In this document: piece by piece, positions 52,652 through 62,391 of the stretch
Layout of the letters: each line of letters opens with the position of its first letter
How positions within the stretch are numbered: position 1 is the first letter of the stretch
Origin: PNAI01 sp035574295
GTDB taxonomy: Bacteria; Pseudomonadota; Alphaproteobacteria; Rhizobiales; Xanthobacteraceae
Length of the DNA: 64,000 bases
Assembly: GCA_035574295.1 (NCBI GenBank)
Contig: DATLYX010000095.1
Coordinates: 5,346-69,345, forward strand
Direction: 5' to 3'
Program-made: the position numbers and the translations under genes
The notes under the pieces: generated by a model
The model's input: the letters and a program-made list of their open reading frames with translations, nothing else
Databases searched by the model: none
What the model was told of the DNA's origin: nothing

Positions 52652-55600
52652 TCAGGGTCGCGCCGCGCTCCCGCGCTTTGGGGCCGATCTTGCGGGATTC
52701 GCCGGCACCGGCTCCGGCGCGATGACGATGGGTGGCGGCAGCGGCGGCGGTGCTTGCTCGGTCCCGATCGCGACCGCCGTGGATTCCGCCGGTTTGGGCG
52801 CGGCCTCGGGCGGAGCCGATGCGGCTGTTGCATTCGCATCGTCCTCCTCCCGGGCAGGCGCCACAGGTGCAAACGACAGCGGTGGCGCTTCGACAAGCGG
52901 CTGCGTCAGGGCGGCCCGGCGCGCCGCTTCGATGGCTTCGATCCGCCGCGATTGCTGCTCCACCGAGCGCAGCGCGAGCCATCCGGCAAGCGATTCGGCA
53001 TTGATCGTCCGCTGCGGCGCCCCGACCGGGCCCCTGAGCACGACCGTCACGGCGGGACGCCCAGCGACATCGCCGGCCGGCGGTCCCGACAGCCTGAGCG
53101 TGGCATCGATATCCGCCTTCGCCAGATCCACCATGGCCGACACCGCAAGTTCAGCCCCCACGGCCTCCACGCGCGGCTCGACCAGTCGGGCCTGGCCGCC
53201 GACAAAGGCAATCTTGCTCTCGGCCTGCGGCACGCTGAGGTGCCCGTCGGGCAGCAGAACCGCCACGAATTCCCGGATCTGCTTGGGGTCGGCCTTCACG
53301 CCGAGATCCACCACCCGCGTCAGTGCGTCGAATAGGTGGGGGTTGAGGCCGGCAAATTCTGCATTGCTGATTTTGACTTCGCCGCTTCCTTGCAGCGAGC
53401 CCATGAACGCGGCCGGCGTGAGGCCGGTACCTTCCACGGTCGCCTTGATGGAGAGTTCTCCGCTGATCGCCACCCGTCCCTGCGCCGGAACGACGTCGGC
53501 CGCGCGCGCATTGTTCAGTTCCAGATAGCTCAGGGCCGACAGCCCGTCGAGGCCGCTGAACACGGCGACGTTGCCCTTGAGCCGGCCGCCGGCGAGCTCG
53601 GCGTCGAATATCTCGAACGATGCCCTGGAGCTCGTGAACTGCAGGACGCCGCGCAGCGCGCGCACGGTTTGCCGGGAACTCAGCATCGCACGCACGGCCC
53701 TGACCTCAACGCGCCCGGTGAAACCGAACAGCACCGGCGGAAATGGCTCGAGCGACCAGCTCTCGATTCCGGCGTCCATCGTGGTCATGCGCTCGACCGG
53801 CATGCCGATCAGGGCGGCCACCGCCTCCGGCACATCGATCCGGTCGGCGGCGATCACGCCTTCGATCCGCAATGGCGAGCCGAACGCGAGCGTAAGCCTG
53901 CCTTCCACCTTGCTGCCGCCGATTGTGCCGAAGGCATGGCCGAATTTGATTCCCGCCGGCTGCTCCCCGAACAGGCTCGCCGTGCCCACGCCGCTGAGGT
54001 GGATGGGGCCGGCGATCAGGCGGGCATCGATGCGAAAATCACGGTTGAGCGGACCGGAGGCGACGAGCTTGAGCCGCCCCGGCCCTTTTTTCGCAACCTG
54101 CACCCGATCGAGCCCGATCAGGGCGAGCAACGCAGCGTCGTCGTTCGTATCGAGTTGTGCTTCGAATTTCATCTCGCCTGCTGCCAATCCGGCGAGATCG
54201 TGCAGCGACACGGTTCCGGTGGCGGCGGTCGAGGCCCCGGCAAGCTGCAGGCGGAAGGCGCCGATCTGTCCCTCGATGCGCAAGCGGGCTGTGGTGCGCT
54301 TGGTGAACGCACCGGGGGATGAGCTTTCCACGCCAAACTTGCCGCGCAATTGCGCGGCCGGCTGCTCCCCGGCCACACGGCGGAGCGGTTCGGCGATGCC
54401 GGGGGCGAATTTTTCCGCAAGCGCAATGATGCCCTTAAGCTCGCGCGCGTCGAGATTGAGATCGATCTCGCCCCGCGGCGACCCGCCCGCAGCCTCAATC
54501 CGCCCGCGGATCTCGAACGATGCGTTTCCGAGCGCATCGACCGACAGCCGCTCGATGTCGAGGCTGTCGCCGCTCAGCTTGAGTTTGGCGGATGCGTTTC
54601 GCGTGTCGATTCCGGCGATGCGCGCCTTGTCCACGTTGAGCGCAAGCTCGACCTCCTGCGGGCGCTCCAGCGCGAGTCCCGCCACGGCGGTCTCCCCGAT
54701 TTGCAGCCACGCATCGACGTCGATCTCGTTGGCCCGCAGTTCGGCCGCCAGCGTCGCCGGCCGGTCGTCCTTGGAAAAGGCATAGGCAAGACGGCCGTTG
54801 AGCGTTGCGCGGTCGAACTCGGTCTGCAAATTTTCCACCGCGATCCGTTCCCGCGTCAGGGTCACGTCGCCTTGCGCCTGCCACGACCTCAGCGGGCTCG
54901 CGGCGGGATTGCCGCGTCCGGTGAGCCAGCCGAGCAGCGTCATTGAATCCGCGGCGTTTATTTTGGCAGAGCCGGCGAACCCCGCGCTTCCTGTCGTCAG
55001 GGCAAGCCGCCCGCTGGTCCGCACCTGGGTAAAGCCGGGCGCGCGGAACTCGAGCGGATCGAGCATCCAGCCGTCGCGCTCGGAGCGGACGATGCAATTG
55101 ATCGCCTGGAGCATCGCCCCGCCGACCGTCACCGAATCGACTTTCAGAGTGAACAGCGTCGGCAGCGCGGGTTTCAGCGACTCGCCGAACATCTCCGCAA
55201 AAGATTTGACCGCCGCAAACGGGAGCTGTCGGACGTTGCCCGGCTTTGCCGTAAGCCGATCGAGGTCGATATGTCGTGCCGAAAAATTGCCGTGCAGACC
55301 CGGCTGCTCGCCGAACTTCGCCTCCGCCGTGCCGGTGAGCGTCATCGCCCGCTCCTCGGGGCCGTAGCGGAACTCGACCTGGTCGAACAGCACGCCGGTG
55401 ACCGAGGCCCTGATCTTGCTTGTCGCGCGCCAGGGTTCGTTGAGCATGGCCCTGCCGCCCGCAAGCACTGCGCTGACCGGGCGCATCAGCACTACGTTGC
55501 CCTCGAATCGCGGTGCGCCATAGTCGAACGCGAGCACGCCGTCGGCCTCGATGCTCAACGGCCGATCGATCGGTTCGACGTCGAGCTTGATGCGCATGCC

Positions 55601-56209
55601 GTCCGCGCCGTAGCGGCCGGTGCCGATGCGATAGGCGTATCCCGCCTCGCCCACGACGAAATTGCCTTCGCCGCGGATCGGACCGACGAGCGAACGCGCC
55701 TCGCCCCTGAACTTGAGCTTGTCGAGCACCAGTCGCGCGCCGCTGCCCGCATCGGTGAGGATTGCGCGGCCTTCCTCGATGGTGAGGCGGTCGATCGAGA
55801 CCGTCTCGCCTCTGAGCCGCGGCGCCATGTTGGGCCAGTCGATGCTGCCGTCGAGATTGAGCCCGAGTTTGAGCTCCGGCCCGATCAGCCGCGTCTCGAC
55901 GGCCTTGATCTCGCCGCGCATGAGCGGCCCGAGGCCGAGCTGAAAGCTCAGGGCTCCTGCGCGCAACCGGCGCGCTTCGCCGCCTTCGCCGCCTTCGCCG
56001 ATAGCGATGGCCCGCAGCGTGACCGAGGGTGTCGGCAGGAGTCGCGCGTCGATTGCGCCGGTCACCTGCACCGGCAGGCCGACAAGCCGCGTCGCTTCCG
56101 CTTCAAAGAAGGCGCGGTAGGAATTCCAGTTGACGAAGTAAGGCCCCACCAGCGCCGCGGTGAGCGCCAGAATGAGCGCAATACCGATCCCTAAGAGCGT
56201 GTTTTGCAC
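52652..56209 (-). CDS. AsmA family protein
   Basis: 1185 residues: an N-terminal membrane anchor (about 5-24), then AsmA N-terminal domain (VNWNSYRAFFEAEATRLVGLPVQVTGAIDARLLPTPSVTL), a long series of beta-rich repeats and the AsmA_2-type C-terminal domain (about 950-1100), ending in a Pro/Ala tail. AsmA-like proteins form bridge-like beta structures that carry phospholipid between the inner and outer membranes. It is monocistronic and convergent with the RHH gene. Length is typical for alphaproteobacterial members. Confidence 0.9.
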   Translation of the reverse strand: MQNTLLGIGIALILALTAALVGPYFVNWNSYRAFFEAEATRLVGLPVQVTGAIDARLLPTPSVTLRAIAIGEGGEGGEARRLRAGALSFQLGLGPLMRGEIKAVETRLIGPELKLGLNLDGSIDWPNMAPRLRGETVSIDRLTIEEGRAILTDAGSGARLVLDKLKFRGEARSLVGPIRGEGNFVVGEAGYAYRIGTGRYGADGMRIKLDVEPIDRPLSIEADGVLAFDYGAPRFEGNVVLMRPVSAVLAGGRAMLNEPWRATSKIRASVTGVLFDQVEFRYGPEERAMTLTGTAEAKFGEQPGLHGNFSARHIDLDRLTAKPGNVRQLPFAAVKSFAEMFGESLKPALPTLFTLKVDSVTVGGAMLQAINCIVRSERDGWMLDPLEFRAPGFTQVRTSGRLALTTGSAGFAGSAKINAADSMTLLGWLTGRGNPAASPLRSWQAQGDVTLTRERIAVENLQTEFDRATLNGRLAYAFSKDDRPATLAAELRANEIDVDAWLQIGETAVAGLALERPQEVELALNVDKARIAGIDTRNASAKLKLSGDSLDIERLSVDALGNASFEIRGRIEAAGGSPRGEIDLNLDARELKGIIALAEKFAPGIAEPLRRVAGEQPAAQLRGKFGVESSSPGAFTKRTTARLRIEGQIGAFRLQLAGASTAATGTVSLHDLAGLAAGEMKFEAQLDTNDDAALLALIGLDRVQVAKKGPGRLKLVASGPLNRDFRIDARLIAGPIHLSGVGTASLFGEQPAGIKFGHAFGTIGGSKVEGRLTLAFGSPLRIEGVIAADRIDVPEAVAALIGMPVERMTTMDAGIESWSLEPFPPVLFGFTGRVEVRAVRAMLSSRQTVRALRGVLQFTSSRASFEIFDAELAGGRLKGNVAVFSGLDGLSALSYLELNNARAADVVPAQGRVAISGELSIKATVEGTGLTPAAFMGSLQGSGEVKISNAEFAGLNPHLFDALTRVVDLGVKADPKQIREFVAVLLPDGHLSVPQAESKIAFVGGQARLVEPRVEAVGAELAVSAMVDLAKADIDATLRLSGPPAGDVAGRPAVTVVLRGPVGAPQRTINAESLAGWLALRSVEQQSRRIEAIEAARRAALTQPLVEAPPLSFAPVAPAREEDDANATAASAPPEAAPKPAESTAVAIGTEQAPPPLPPPIVIAPEPVPANPARSAPKRGSAARP

Positions 56210-56433
56210 ACCAGCTCCAGCGCGTTTGCCGCTCTCTTATTGGCACTTGCGACGCAACCGGACCAAATCGGGCAAAGCTTACCACGGCGCTTTCGACCCG
56301 CGGAACCGCCGGACGCGCACCCCAACTCCGCCGTTAACCATAAAACGTCCGAGTCCAGAGAAGCTTAGGAGGTCTTGGCGGCGACAATGTGTCGGGGCCG
56401 GGGGAAACCCCGCTTTCGCAGGTGCGAGCGCGA

Positions 56434-57846
56434 TCAGACGATCTTGCCCGGGTTCATGATCCCGTCGGGGTCGAGCGCCTGCTTGATGGCGCGCATGGCG
56501 GCGAGCGCCGGCTCGCCCAGTTCGCCGGCCAAGTACTTCATCTTGCCCTGGCCCACGCCGTGCTCCCCGGTACAGGTGCCGTCCATGGCAATGGCGCGCT
56601 CCACAAGCCGCTCGCAGAGCTTGCTGGCACGCGCGACCTCGTCTTCGTCCGCCGGGTCCACCAGCAGCGTGAGATGGAAATTGCCGTCCCCCACATGGCC
56701 GAGAATGGGCGCCGTCAGCCGGCTTTCCGCCAAATCGGCCTGGGTTGCGGTGACGCATTCCGCGAGCCGCGAGATCGGCACGCACACGTCGGTGGCGATC
56801 GCCTGCGCGCCCGGCCGCAGCGAGCGGCCGGCCCAGTAGGCATCGTGCCGCGCCTGCCACAGCCGCGAGCGTTCTTCCGCCTTGACCGCCCAGTCGAACG
56901 GGCCGCCGCCGAATTCCTGCGCGATCTCACCGAAGCGTTTGGACTGCTCGGCGACGGACTCGTTGCTGCCGTGAAACTCCACGAACAGCATCGGCACCTC
57001 GGGCAGCGCGAGTTTTGAGTAGGCGTTCGACGCCTTCACCTGCAGCGCGTCGAGCAGTTCGATGCGCGCCACCGGAATGCCCGACTGGATCGTAAGTATG
57101 GCCGCGTTGCAGCACGCCTCGACCGAAGGAAACGGGCACACGCCCGATGCGATTGCTTCGGGAATTCCCGCAAGCTTCAGCGTCAGCGAGGTGATGACCC
57201 CGAGCGTACCCTCCGAGCCCACGAACAGCCGGGTCAAGTCGTAGCCGGCCGCGGTCTTCTTGGCCCGTCGCGCCGTGCGCATGATCTCGCCGTCGGCAAG
57301 TACGACCTCGAGCGCGAGCACATTGTCGCGCATGGTGCCGTAGCGCACCGCGTTGGTGCCCGAGCAGCGCGTGGCCGCCATACCGCCGAGCGAGGCATCG
57401 GCGCCCGGATCGAGCGGGAAGAATAGGCCGGTGTCGCGCAGATGTTCGTTCAGCGCCTTGCGCGTGATCCCGGGCTCGACCACGCAGTCGAGATCCTCCG
57501 CATGCACGGCGATGACGCGGTTCATGTCGCGGAAGTCGATCGAGACTCCGCCGAACGGCGCGTTGACGTGGCCCTCGAGCGAGGTACCCGTGCCGAATGG
57601 GATCACCGGCACCCGGTGCGCAGCGCACACGCGCACGATCTCCTGCACGTCCTCGGTGGATTGCGGAAACACCACCGCATCCGGCGGCTGGTTCGCAATC
57701 CAGGTCGTGGTATTGGCGTGCTGCTCGCGCACTGCGCGCGCCGTGACCAGGCGGTTGCCGAACCGCGCGGCCAGCGCATGCACGACCGCCACGACCCGCT
57801 CCGAGTCGCGGCGGCCGGCCCCTTGTGGGGCGACTGGTGTCATCAT
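56434..57846 (-). CDS. FAD-linked oxidase, D-lactate dehydrogenase/GlcD type
   Basis: 470 residues. FAD_binding_4 domain (about 50-195, VIPFGTGTSLEGHVNAPFGG, GADASLGGMAATRCSGTNA) and FAD-oxidase C domain (GHVGDGNFH, CTGEHGVGQGKMKYL, MNPGKIV at the end). The family oxidises D-2-hydroxy acids such as D-lactate or glycolate and passes electrons to cytochrome c or quinone. It is 17 nt downstream of the methyltransferase gene mddA and likely cotranscribed. The exact substrate is unclear. Confidence 0.93.
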   Translation of the reverse strand: MMTPVAPQGAGRRDSERVVAVVHALAARFGNRLVTARAVREQHANTTTWIANQPPDAVVFPQSTEDVQEIVRVCAAHRVPVIPFGTGTSLEGHVNAPFGGVSIDFRDMNRVIAVHAEDLDCVVEPGITRKALNEHLRDTGLFFPLDPGADASLGGMAATRCSGTNAVRYGTMRDNVLALEVVLADGEIMRTARRAKKTAAGYDLTRLFVGSEGTLGVITSLTLKLAGIPEAIASGVCPFPSVEACCNAAILTIQSGIPVARIELLDALQVKASNAYSKLALPEVPMLFVEFHGSNESVAEQSKRFGEIAQEFGGGPFDWAVKAEERSRLWQARHDAYWAGRSLRPGAQAIATDVCVPISRLAECVTATQADLAESRLTAPILGHVGDGNFHLTLLVDPADEDEVARASKLCERLVERAIAMDGTCTGEHGVGQGKMKYLAGELGEPALAAMRAIKQALDPDGIMNPGKIV

Positions 57847-57863
57847 TCCTCCGTACCCGCGCC

Positions 57864-58595
57864 TTAAGATTTGCGCCAGAACGGCATCAACATTCCGACA
57901 CGCTCCCGGTAGCGGCGGTACTCGTCGCCGAACTGCTCGACCAGGTCACGCTCCTCCAGGAAGATGCCGACCAGAATATAGGCCGTCGTCACCGCAGCGA
58001 ACAGCAGGTGTCCCACCGTCATGGTCGGCGCCGCCCAGAAGGCGATGATGAAGCCGAGGTAGATCGGATGCCGGACCACCTTGTAGAGCACCGGCGTCTT
58101 GAACCGCGGCGCCGGCATGGCGCGGCCCACGAGGTTGTTGACCACCTGATGCAGGCCGAACAGCTCGAAGTGGTTGATCAGGAACGTGCTGGTAAACACC
58201 AGCACCCAGCCCACGAGCGACAGTGCCAGCACCGCCGTTGCGATCTGCGGATTACTGATCTCCCACACGATGTCGGGCATCGGCCGCCATTGCCAGAACA
58301 AGAGGATGAGCGACAGGCTCGCGAGCAGCACATAAGTGCTGCGCTCGATCGACTTCGGCACGAATTGCGTCCACCATTGCTTGAACTGCTTGCGCGCCAT
58401 TACGCTGTGCTGCACCGCGAACAGCGACATCAGCAACAGGTTGACGATGAACGCCTGGCCCATCGATGCTGCGATGCCGCTGTCGATCGTCTTCGGCACC
58501 GCAAGCCCGGTCACAAAACCGATCGCGTACAGGATGGTGCCGAAGAAAACCAGATAAGCTGTCAGTCCGTAGAGAAATGCTGCGACCCTGCCCAT
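57864..58595 (-). CDS. mddA: Methanethiol S-methyltransferase-like membrane protein
   Basis: 243 residues with five to six membrane helices and the NnrU/isoprenylcysteine methyltransferase core: RFKTPVLYKVVRHPIYLGFI and EERDLVEQFGDEYRRYRERVGM. This is the pattern of MddA, which methylates methanethiol to dimethyl sulfide using S-adenosylmethionine. The N-terminal part (LFAVQHSVMARKQFKQWW, PKSIERSTYVLLASL) also fits. Transcribed with the oxidase downstream and perhaps the small gene upstream. Activity on other thiols is possible. Confidence 0.85.
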   Translation of the reverse strand: MGRVAAFLYGLTAYLVFFGTILYAIGFVTGLAVPKTIDSGIAASMGQAFIVNLLLMSLFAVQHSVMARKQFKQWWTQFVPKSIERSTYVLLASLSLILLFWQWRPMPDIVWEISNPQIATAVLALSLVGWVLVFTSTFLINHFELFGLHQVVNNLVGRAMPAPRFKTPVLYKVVRHPIYLGFIIAFWAAPTMTVGHLLFAAVTTAYILVGIFLEERDLVEQFGDEYRRYRERVGMLMPFWRKS

Positions 58596-58628
58596 GGCGA
58601 TACCTCGCGTGTGTAAGTGGGATTGACT

Positions 58629-58952
58629 TCAGTGGACCGCGTTGCCGCCCGTCGCGTTGACGAGTCGCAGCCGCAGTTGCTCGGCCCGCGCGCGGAGCGG
58701 CCACATCGGCTGCTCCTTGGCGGCCCGGATGTCGGCGTCCGAGGCTTGCGCTCGCGCCGCAAGCCAAGCCGGAACGGCGAGACTGAGGACAAGACCGACG
58801 ACCGCCGCTTGGACCGCCACAGCGAGCCCCGCGGTCCGCAGCGTGCGGGCATCCCGCATGGCCTGCCGGCGCAGCGCGGTGGTCTCCGCGCGGTAGAAAT
58901 CGAAATCGATCAATCCGTCCGTCTGGCGACGAATGATTTGCGGTTGGGTCAT
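58629..58952 (-). CDS. Hypothetical single-span membrane protein
   Basis: 107 residues. GGAGCGGACC lies just before the ATG. A soluble N-terminus (IDFDFYRAETTALRRQAMRDAR) is followed by one helix (about 42-66, LAVAVQAAVVGLVLSLAVPAWL) and an Arg-rich tail. I do not recognise it. It is 33 nt upstream of mddA on the same strand, and divergent from the regulator-hydrolase gene. Confidence 0.7.
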   Translation of the reverse strand: MTQPQIIRRQTDGLIDFDFYRAETTALRRQAMRDARTLRTAGLAVAVQAAVVGLVLSLAVPAWLAARAQASDADIRAAKEQPMWPLRARAEQLRLRLVNATGGNAVH

Positions 58953-59108
58953 GGTCCGCTCCTTGGGTCACAGGCGCGCGACGCGCGATGGTCATGGCCG
59001 CACCATGCCCGAGCAGCGGAGATAAGGCTTTGACCTGAGCTTGATTTGTTGTTGAGATGGGCTTGATTATCGCTTGAGAGATTCCGCACCCCCGCTGAGG
59101 GCGAACAG

Positions 59109-60314
59109 TTGCAGTTTATCTTTGCCGATCACGTACTTGATACCGACCGGCGGGAGCTGCGCCGCTCCGGAGGGCTGATCGCCGTCGAGCCTCAAGTGTT
59201 CGATTTGATCGTCTATCTGGTGCGCAATCGCGAGCGCGTGGTGAGCAAGGACGATCTGATCGAGGCAGTCTGGGGCGGCCGCATCGTCTCGGAATCGACC
59301 CTGACCAGCCGCATCAACGCCGCGCGCAAGGCGGTGGGCGACAGCGGCGAGGACCAGAGGATCATTCGCACCATCCCGCGCAAGGGATTCCGGTTCGTCT
59401 GCAATATCGACCAAATCGACCAAGCGCGCGAAAGCCCCGCCGCCCCGACGGTCAAGCCCTTGTCGAGCCCGGCCAGCTTGCGCCAGGAGATCAAGTTCTG
59501 CACCGCCTCCGACGGTGTTCGTATTGCCTATGCGCTTGCCGGCCAGGGTCCGCCTCTGGTCAAGGCGGCCAATTGGCTCAACCATCTCGAATATGACTGG
59601 CAAAGTCCGATCTGGAGTCCGTTGCTGCACGCTCTCGCCAGCGAGCACCGCCTCATTCGCTACGATGAGCGCGGCAACGGCCTTTCCGACTGGGACGTGG
59701 AGGATATTTCGTTCGACTCCTTCGTCCGCGATCTCGAGAGCGTCGTCGATGCGATCGGGTTTGATCGATTCGCGCTGCTTGGTATTTCGCAGGGTTGCGC
59801 GGTCTCCATCGCCTATGCCGTGCGTCATCCGGAACGTTTGACCCATTTGATTCTTTATGGAGGGTACGCGCGCGGCCGTCGCAGGCGCGGCAATGTCGAG
59901 GAGGTTGAGCAAACCGATGCCCTGCTGACCCTCATGCGCCATGGATGGGGCCAGCAAAATCCCGCGTTTCGGCAGATCTTCACCACGCGATTCGTTCCCG
60001 GCGGGACGGCCGAGCAAATGCAATGGTTCAATGACTTGCAACGTATCACCACTTCGCCGGAGAATGCGGTCCGCATCGTGCAGGCCACATCGAACCTGGA
60101 TGTGACCGATCTGCTTCCGCGCGTCCGCGCCCCCACGCTCGTGCTCCACTGTCGCAACGACGCGGCCCAACCCTTCGAGGAGGGCCGCCGAATCGCCGCC
60201 GGCATACCGGGGGCGCGATTCGTCGCCCTTGAAGGACAGAATCATCTGGTGTTGCAAAGCGATCCGGCCTGGAACCGCCTCCTCGATGAGATACACGGCT
60301 TCTTGCGCTCTTGA
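59109..60314 (+). CDS. Winged-helix regulator fused to alpha/beta hydrolase
   Basis: 401 residues. Residues 1-98 are an OmpR/PhoB-type winged helix (EPQVFDLIVYLVRNRERVVSKDDLIEAVW, RINAARKAVGDSG, IRTIPRKGFRFV), as in CadC-like regulators. Residues about 125-400 are an alpha/beta hydrolase with nucleophile Ser227 in GISQG and acid/base positions in HCRNDAAQPF and EGQNHLVL. No membrane helix separates them, so it is cytoplasmic. The hydrolase part may sense or cleave a small ligand. The only start available is TTG 59109. Divergent from the mddA cluster. Confidence 0.85.
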   Translation: MQFIFADHVLDTDRRELRRSGGLIAVEPQVFDLIVYLVRNRERVVSKDDLIEAVWGGRIVSESTLTSRINAARKAVGDSGEDQRIIRTIPRKGFRFVCNIDQIDQARESPAAPTVKPLSSPASLRQEIKFCTASDGVRIAYALAGQGPPLVKAANWLNHLEYDWQSPIWSPLLHALASEHRLIRYDERGNGLSDWDVEDISFDSFVRDLESVVDAIGFDRFALLGISQGCAVSIAYAVRHPERLTHLILYGGYARGRRRRGNVEEVEQTDALLTLMRHGWGQQNPAFRQIFTTRFVPGGTAEQMQWFNDLQRITTSPENAVRIVQATSNLDVTDLLPRVRAPTLVLHCRNDAAQPFEEGRRIAAGIPGARFVALEGQNHLVLQSDPAWNRLLDEIHGFLRS

Positions 60315-60403
60315 CGACGACACCGACTTGAGTCGATCGACCCCCTCATCGATTCGTATACTTTGACGCGACGCCTTACGTTGTCTGACGATCGGCAAAC
60401 AAA

Positions 60404-60913
60404 ATGCTCGACCGCCGCGACCTCGAACCGCTGTTCTTCGCGCCCTTCGTCTCGTCCGTGATGCAGGTCGAGCCACAATGGATCGACTACAACGGTCATC
60501 TCAACATGGCCTACTACAATGTGCTGTTCGACCGCGCCGTGGACGAGGTGTTCGAGCTCCTCGGTTGTGGCGCCGATTATGTGAAGCAACGGCAGCTTTC
60601 CTTCTTCACCGCCGAGGTGCACGTGCGTTACCTGCGCGAGCTGCATGCCAGCGATCCCGTGCGCGTCACGCTGCAATTGCTCGACCACGACGAGAAGCGG
60701 CTGCACTATTTCGAGCAGCTTTTTCATGCCGAGCAGGGTTGGGTTTCGGCCACGTCCGAAAACATGTCGCTGCATGTGGACATGGCCGCGCGCAAGACGG
60801 CGCCGGTGCCGCCCGAGGTCGCACGTCGCATCGCGCAGATGCACGCCGCCCATTCCCGGCTGCCGCGGCCGGAGGCCGCGGGCCGGCGCATCGCCATGCC
60901 GGCCAAGAGCTGA
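60404..60913 (+). CDS. Hotdog-fold acyl-CoA thioesterase
   Basis: 169 residues. The 4HBT-type motif VEPQWIDYNGHLNMAYYNVLFDRAVDEV has the catalytic Asp28 in DYNGH; then HVRYLRELHASDPV and LLDHDEKRLHYFEQLFH. It resembles the thioesterase of carnitine metabolism (betainyl-CoA) and other 4-hydroxybenzoyl-CoA-type enzymes. The specific substrate cannot be assigned. The start ATG 60404 has no strong ribosome site. Confidence 0.88.
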   Translation: MLDRRDLEPLFFAPFVSSVMQVEPQWIDYNGHLNMAYYNVLFDRAVDEVFELLGCGADYVKQRQLSFFTAEVHVRYLRELHASDPVRVTLQLLDHDEKRLHYFEQLFHAEQGWVSATSENMSLHVDMAARKTAPVPPEVARRIAQMHAAHSRLPRPEAAGRRIAMPAKS

Positions 60914-60947
60914 CCAAGAGCTGACCACGCGCTGACCAAGGGCTGCG

Positions 60948-61361
60948 CTAATAGATCGTCCATAGCCCCGGCGTCGCCAGTTCGAGCAGATGCCCGTCCG
61001 GATCGCGGAAATACATGCTGCGGCCGCCACGTCGCCAGTGCGTGTACCCTTCGATGGCCACCCCGTGCGCCTTCAGCCGCTCCTCCCAGCGGCCGAATTC
61101 GTCGTGCGTAATGGCGAAGGCCACATGCAGCGGCCCGGCGCCGTCGTGGCCCGGAATGACACCACCCGGCATGGTCGTGGTCTCGCGCGCGCTGCCGCGT
61201 TTGAAGATCAACAGCACGTCGCGTCCGCCCACACCATAGGCGCACAGGCGGTTGTCGGCAAAGATCGACTCAAGCTCCAGCACGCCTTCGTAGAACGCCC
61301 GCGCACGATCCATATCGTCGGTGTAGAGGGCGGTTTCCAGAATGCCGTTGAGTTTCGGCAC
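60948..61361 (-). CDS. VOC (glyoxalase/dioxygenase) family protein
   Basis: 137 residues from GTG 61361, which has AGGAGG at ideal spacing; the longer open frame to 61490 overlaps the next gene. Paired beta-alpha-beta-beta-beta modules: ILETALYTDDMDRARAFYEGVL and PLHVAFAITHDEFGRWEERL, ending MYFRDPDGHLLELATPGLW, where the Glu of LLEL is a usual metal ligand. Function unassigned. Confidence 0.88.
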   Translation of the reverse strand: MPKLNGILETALYTDDMDRARAFYEGVLELESIFADNRLCAYGVGGRDVLLIFKRGSARETTTMPGGVIPGHDGAGPLHVAFAITHDEFGRWEERLKAHGVAIEGYTHWRRGGRSMYFRDPDGHLLELATPGLWTIY

Positions 61362-61415
61362 GTCGGCCTCCTTGCGCAATTGACACTTTTTGCAACGCCT
61401 CGCTAGCATCCGCCC

Positions 61416-62363
61416 ATGTCCACGACCGCGCAAGGAACAATGCCGCTGCAACGCCGGCGTCTGGTTCGCCCTCCGATCATCCGGGAACACAAGATTCCCG
61501 CGAAGGACTCAAAGCCCTATATCGCGGTCGAAGGCCCGGATGGTGCCCTCTGGTTCTGCGAGAGCGGCGCCTCGAAGATCGGCCGCCTTGACTCGAAATC
61601 TTGCGCGTTCACCGAGTTCGACCTGCCGACTGCGAACGCAACGCCGATCGGCATCACCGTGGGCGCCGACGGCAATCTCTGGTTCGCGCAAAAAGCGGCC
61701 AACAAGATCGGCCGCATCACGCCGCGCGGCGCCATCACCGAGTTCCTGCTACCCACGCCCGGCGCCGGCCCCGACGGAATGATCCTCGGCCCTGACGGCA
61801 ACGTCTGGTTTTCGGAGACCGAAGTGAGCGCCATCGGCCGCATCACGCCGGACGGCAAGATCACCGAATTCCGGCAGGGCATTTCGCCCGGCAGCAAGCC
61901 GTTGTCGATTGCCGTGCGCGACGGCGCGCTGTGGTTTTCCGAGGCGGCGGGTAACCGCATCGGCTGCATCACCGTGGACGGCCGCGTGACCGAATACCCG
62001 ATCCCGAGCCGCGACAGCCAGCCGCGCGCCATGGTGACCCATCCCGACGGCTCGATCTGGTTCGTTGAGACCTCCACCAACGCGCTCGGCCGCCTCGACC
62101 GTGCCGGCAGCATCCGCGAGTTCGTCATCCCGACGCCGAATGCCTCGCTGCGCGGCGTTACCGTCGGCGCCGACGGCGATCTCTGGTTCACCGAAAATTT
62201 CGCCAACAAGATCGGCCGCATGTCGCCGGACGGCACGCTGCTCGGCGAATACGACATTCCGACGCCCAAAAGCGGCGCCCGCTGCATCGCGCCAATGTCC
62301 GACGGGCGATTGTTCTTCACCCAATACGACGCCGGCCTGATCGGCGAGATCATTCCGCAATAG
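61416..62363 (+). CDS. Vgb-like (virginiamycin B lyase) beta-propeller
   Basis: 315 residues made of about seven repeats of the form (P)DGxLWFxE...IGRITPDGxITEF, about 42 residues each: a seven-bladed propeller as in virginiamycin B lyase and its many relatives. No signal peptide is seen, so it is probably cytoplasmic. True antibiotic-lyase activity needs specific His/Glu residues that I could not confirm; a lactonase-like role is equally possible. It ends 28 nt before the dienelactone hydrolase gene. Confidence 0.85.
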   Translation: MSTTAQGTMPLQRRRLVRPPIIREHKIPAKDSKPYIAVEGPDGALWFCESGASKIGRLDSKSCAFTEFDLPTANATPIGITVGADGNLWFAQKAANKIGRITPRGAITEFLLPTPGAGPDGMILGPDGNVWFSETEVSAIGRITPDGKITEFRQGISPGSKPLSIAVRDGALWFSEAAGNRIGCITVDGRVTEYPIPSRDSQPRAMVTHPDGSIWFVETSTNALGRLDRAGSIREFVIPTPNASLRGVTVGADGDLWFTENFANKIGRMSPDGTLLGEYDIPTPKSGARCIAPMSDGRLFFTQYDAGLIGEIIPQ

Positions 62364-62391
62364 CTGCAAGATCTGCAAACGGGAGGTTCAA

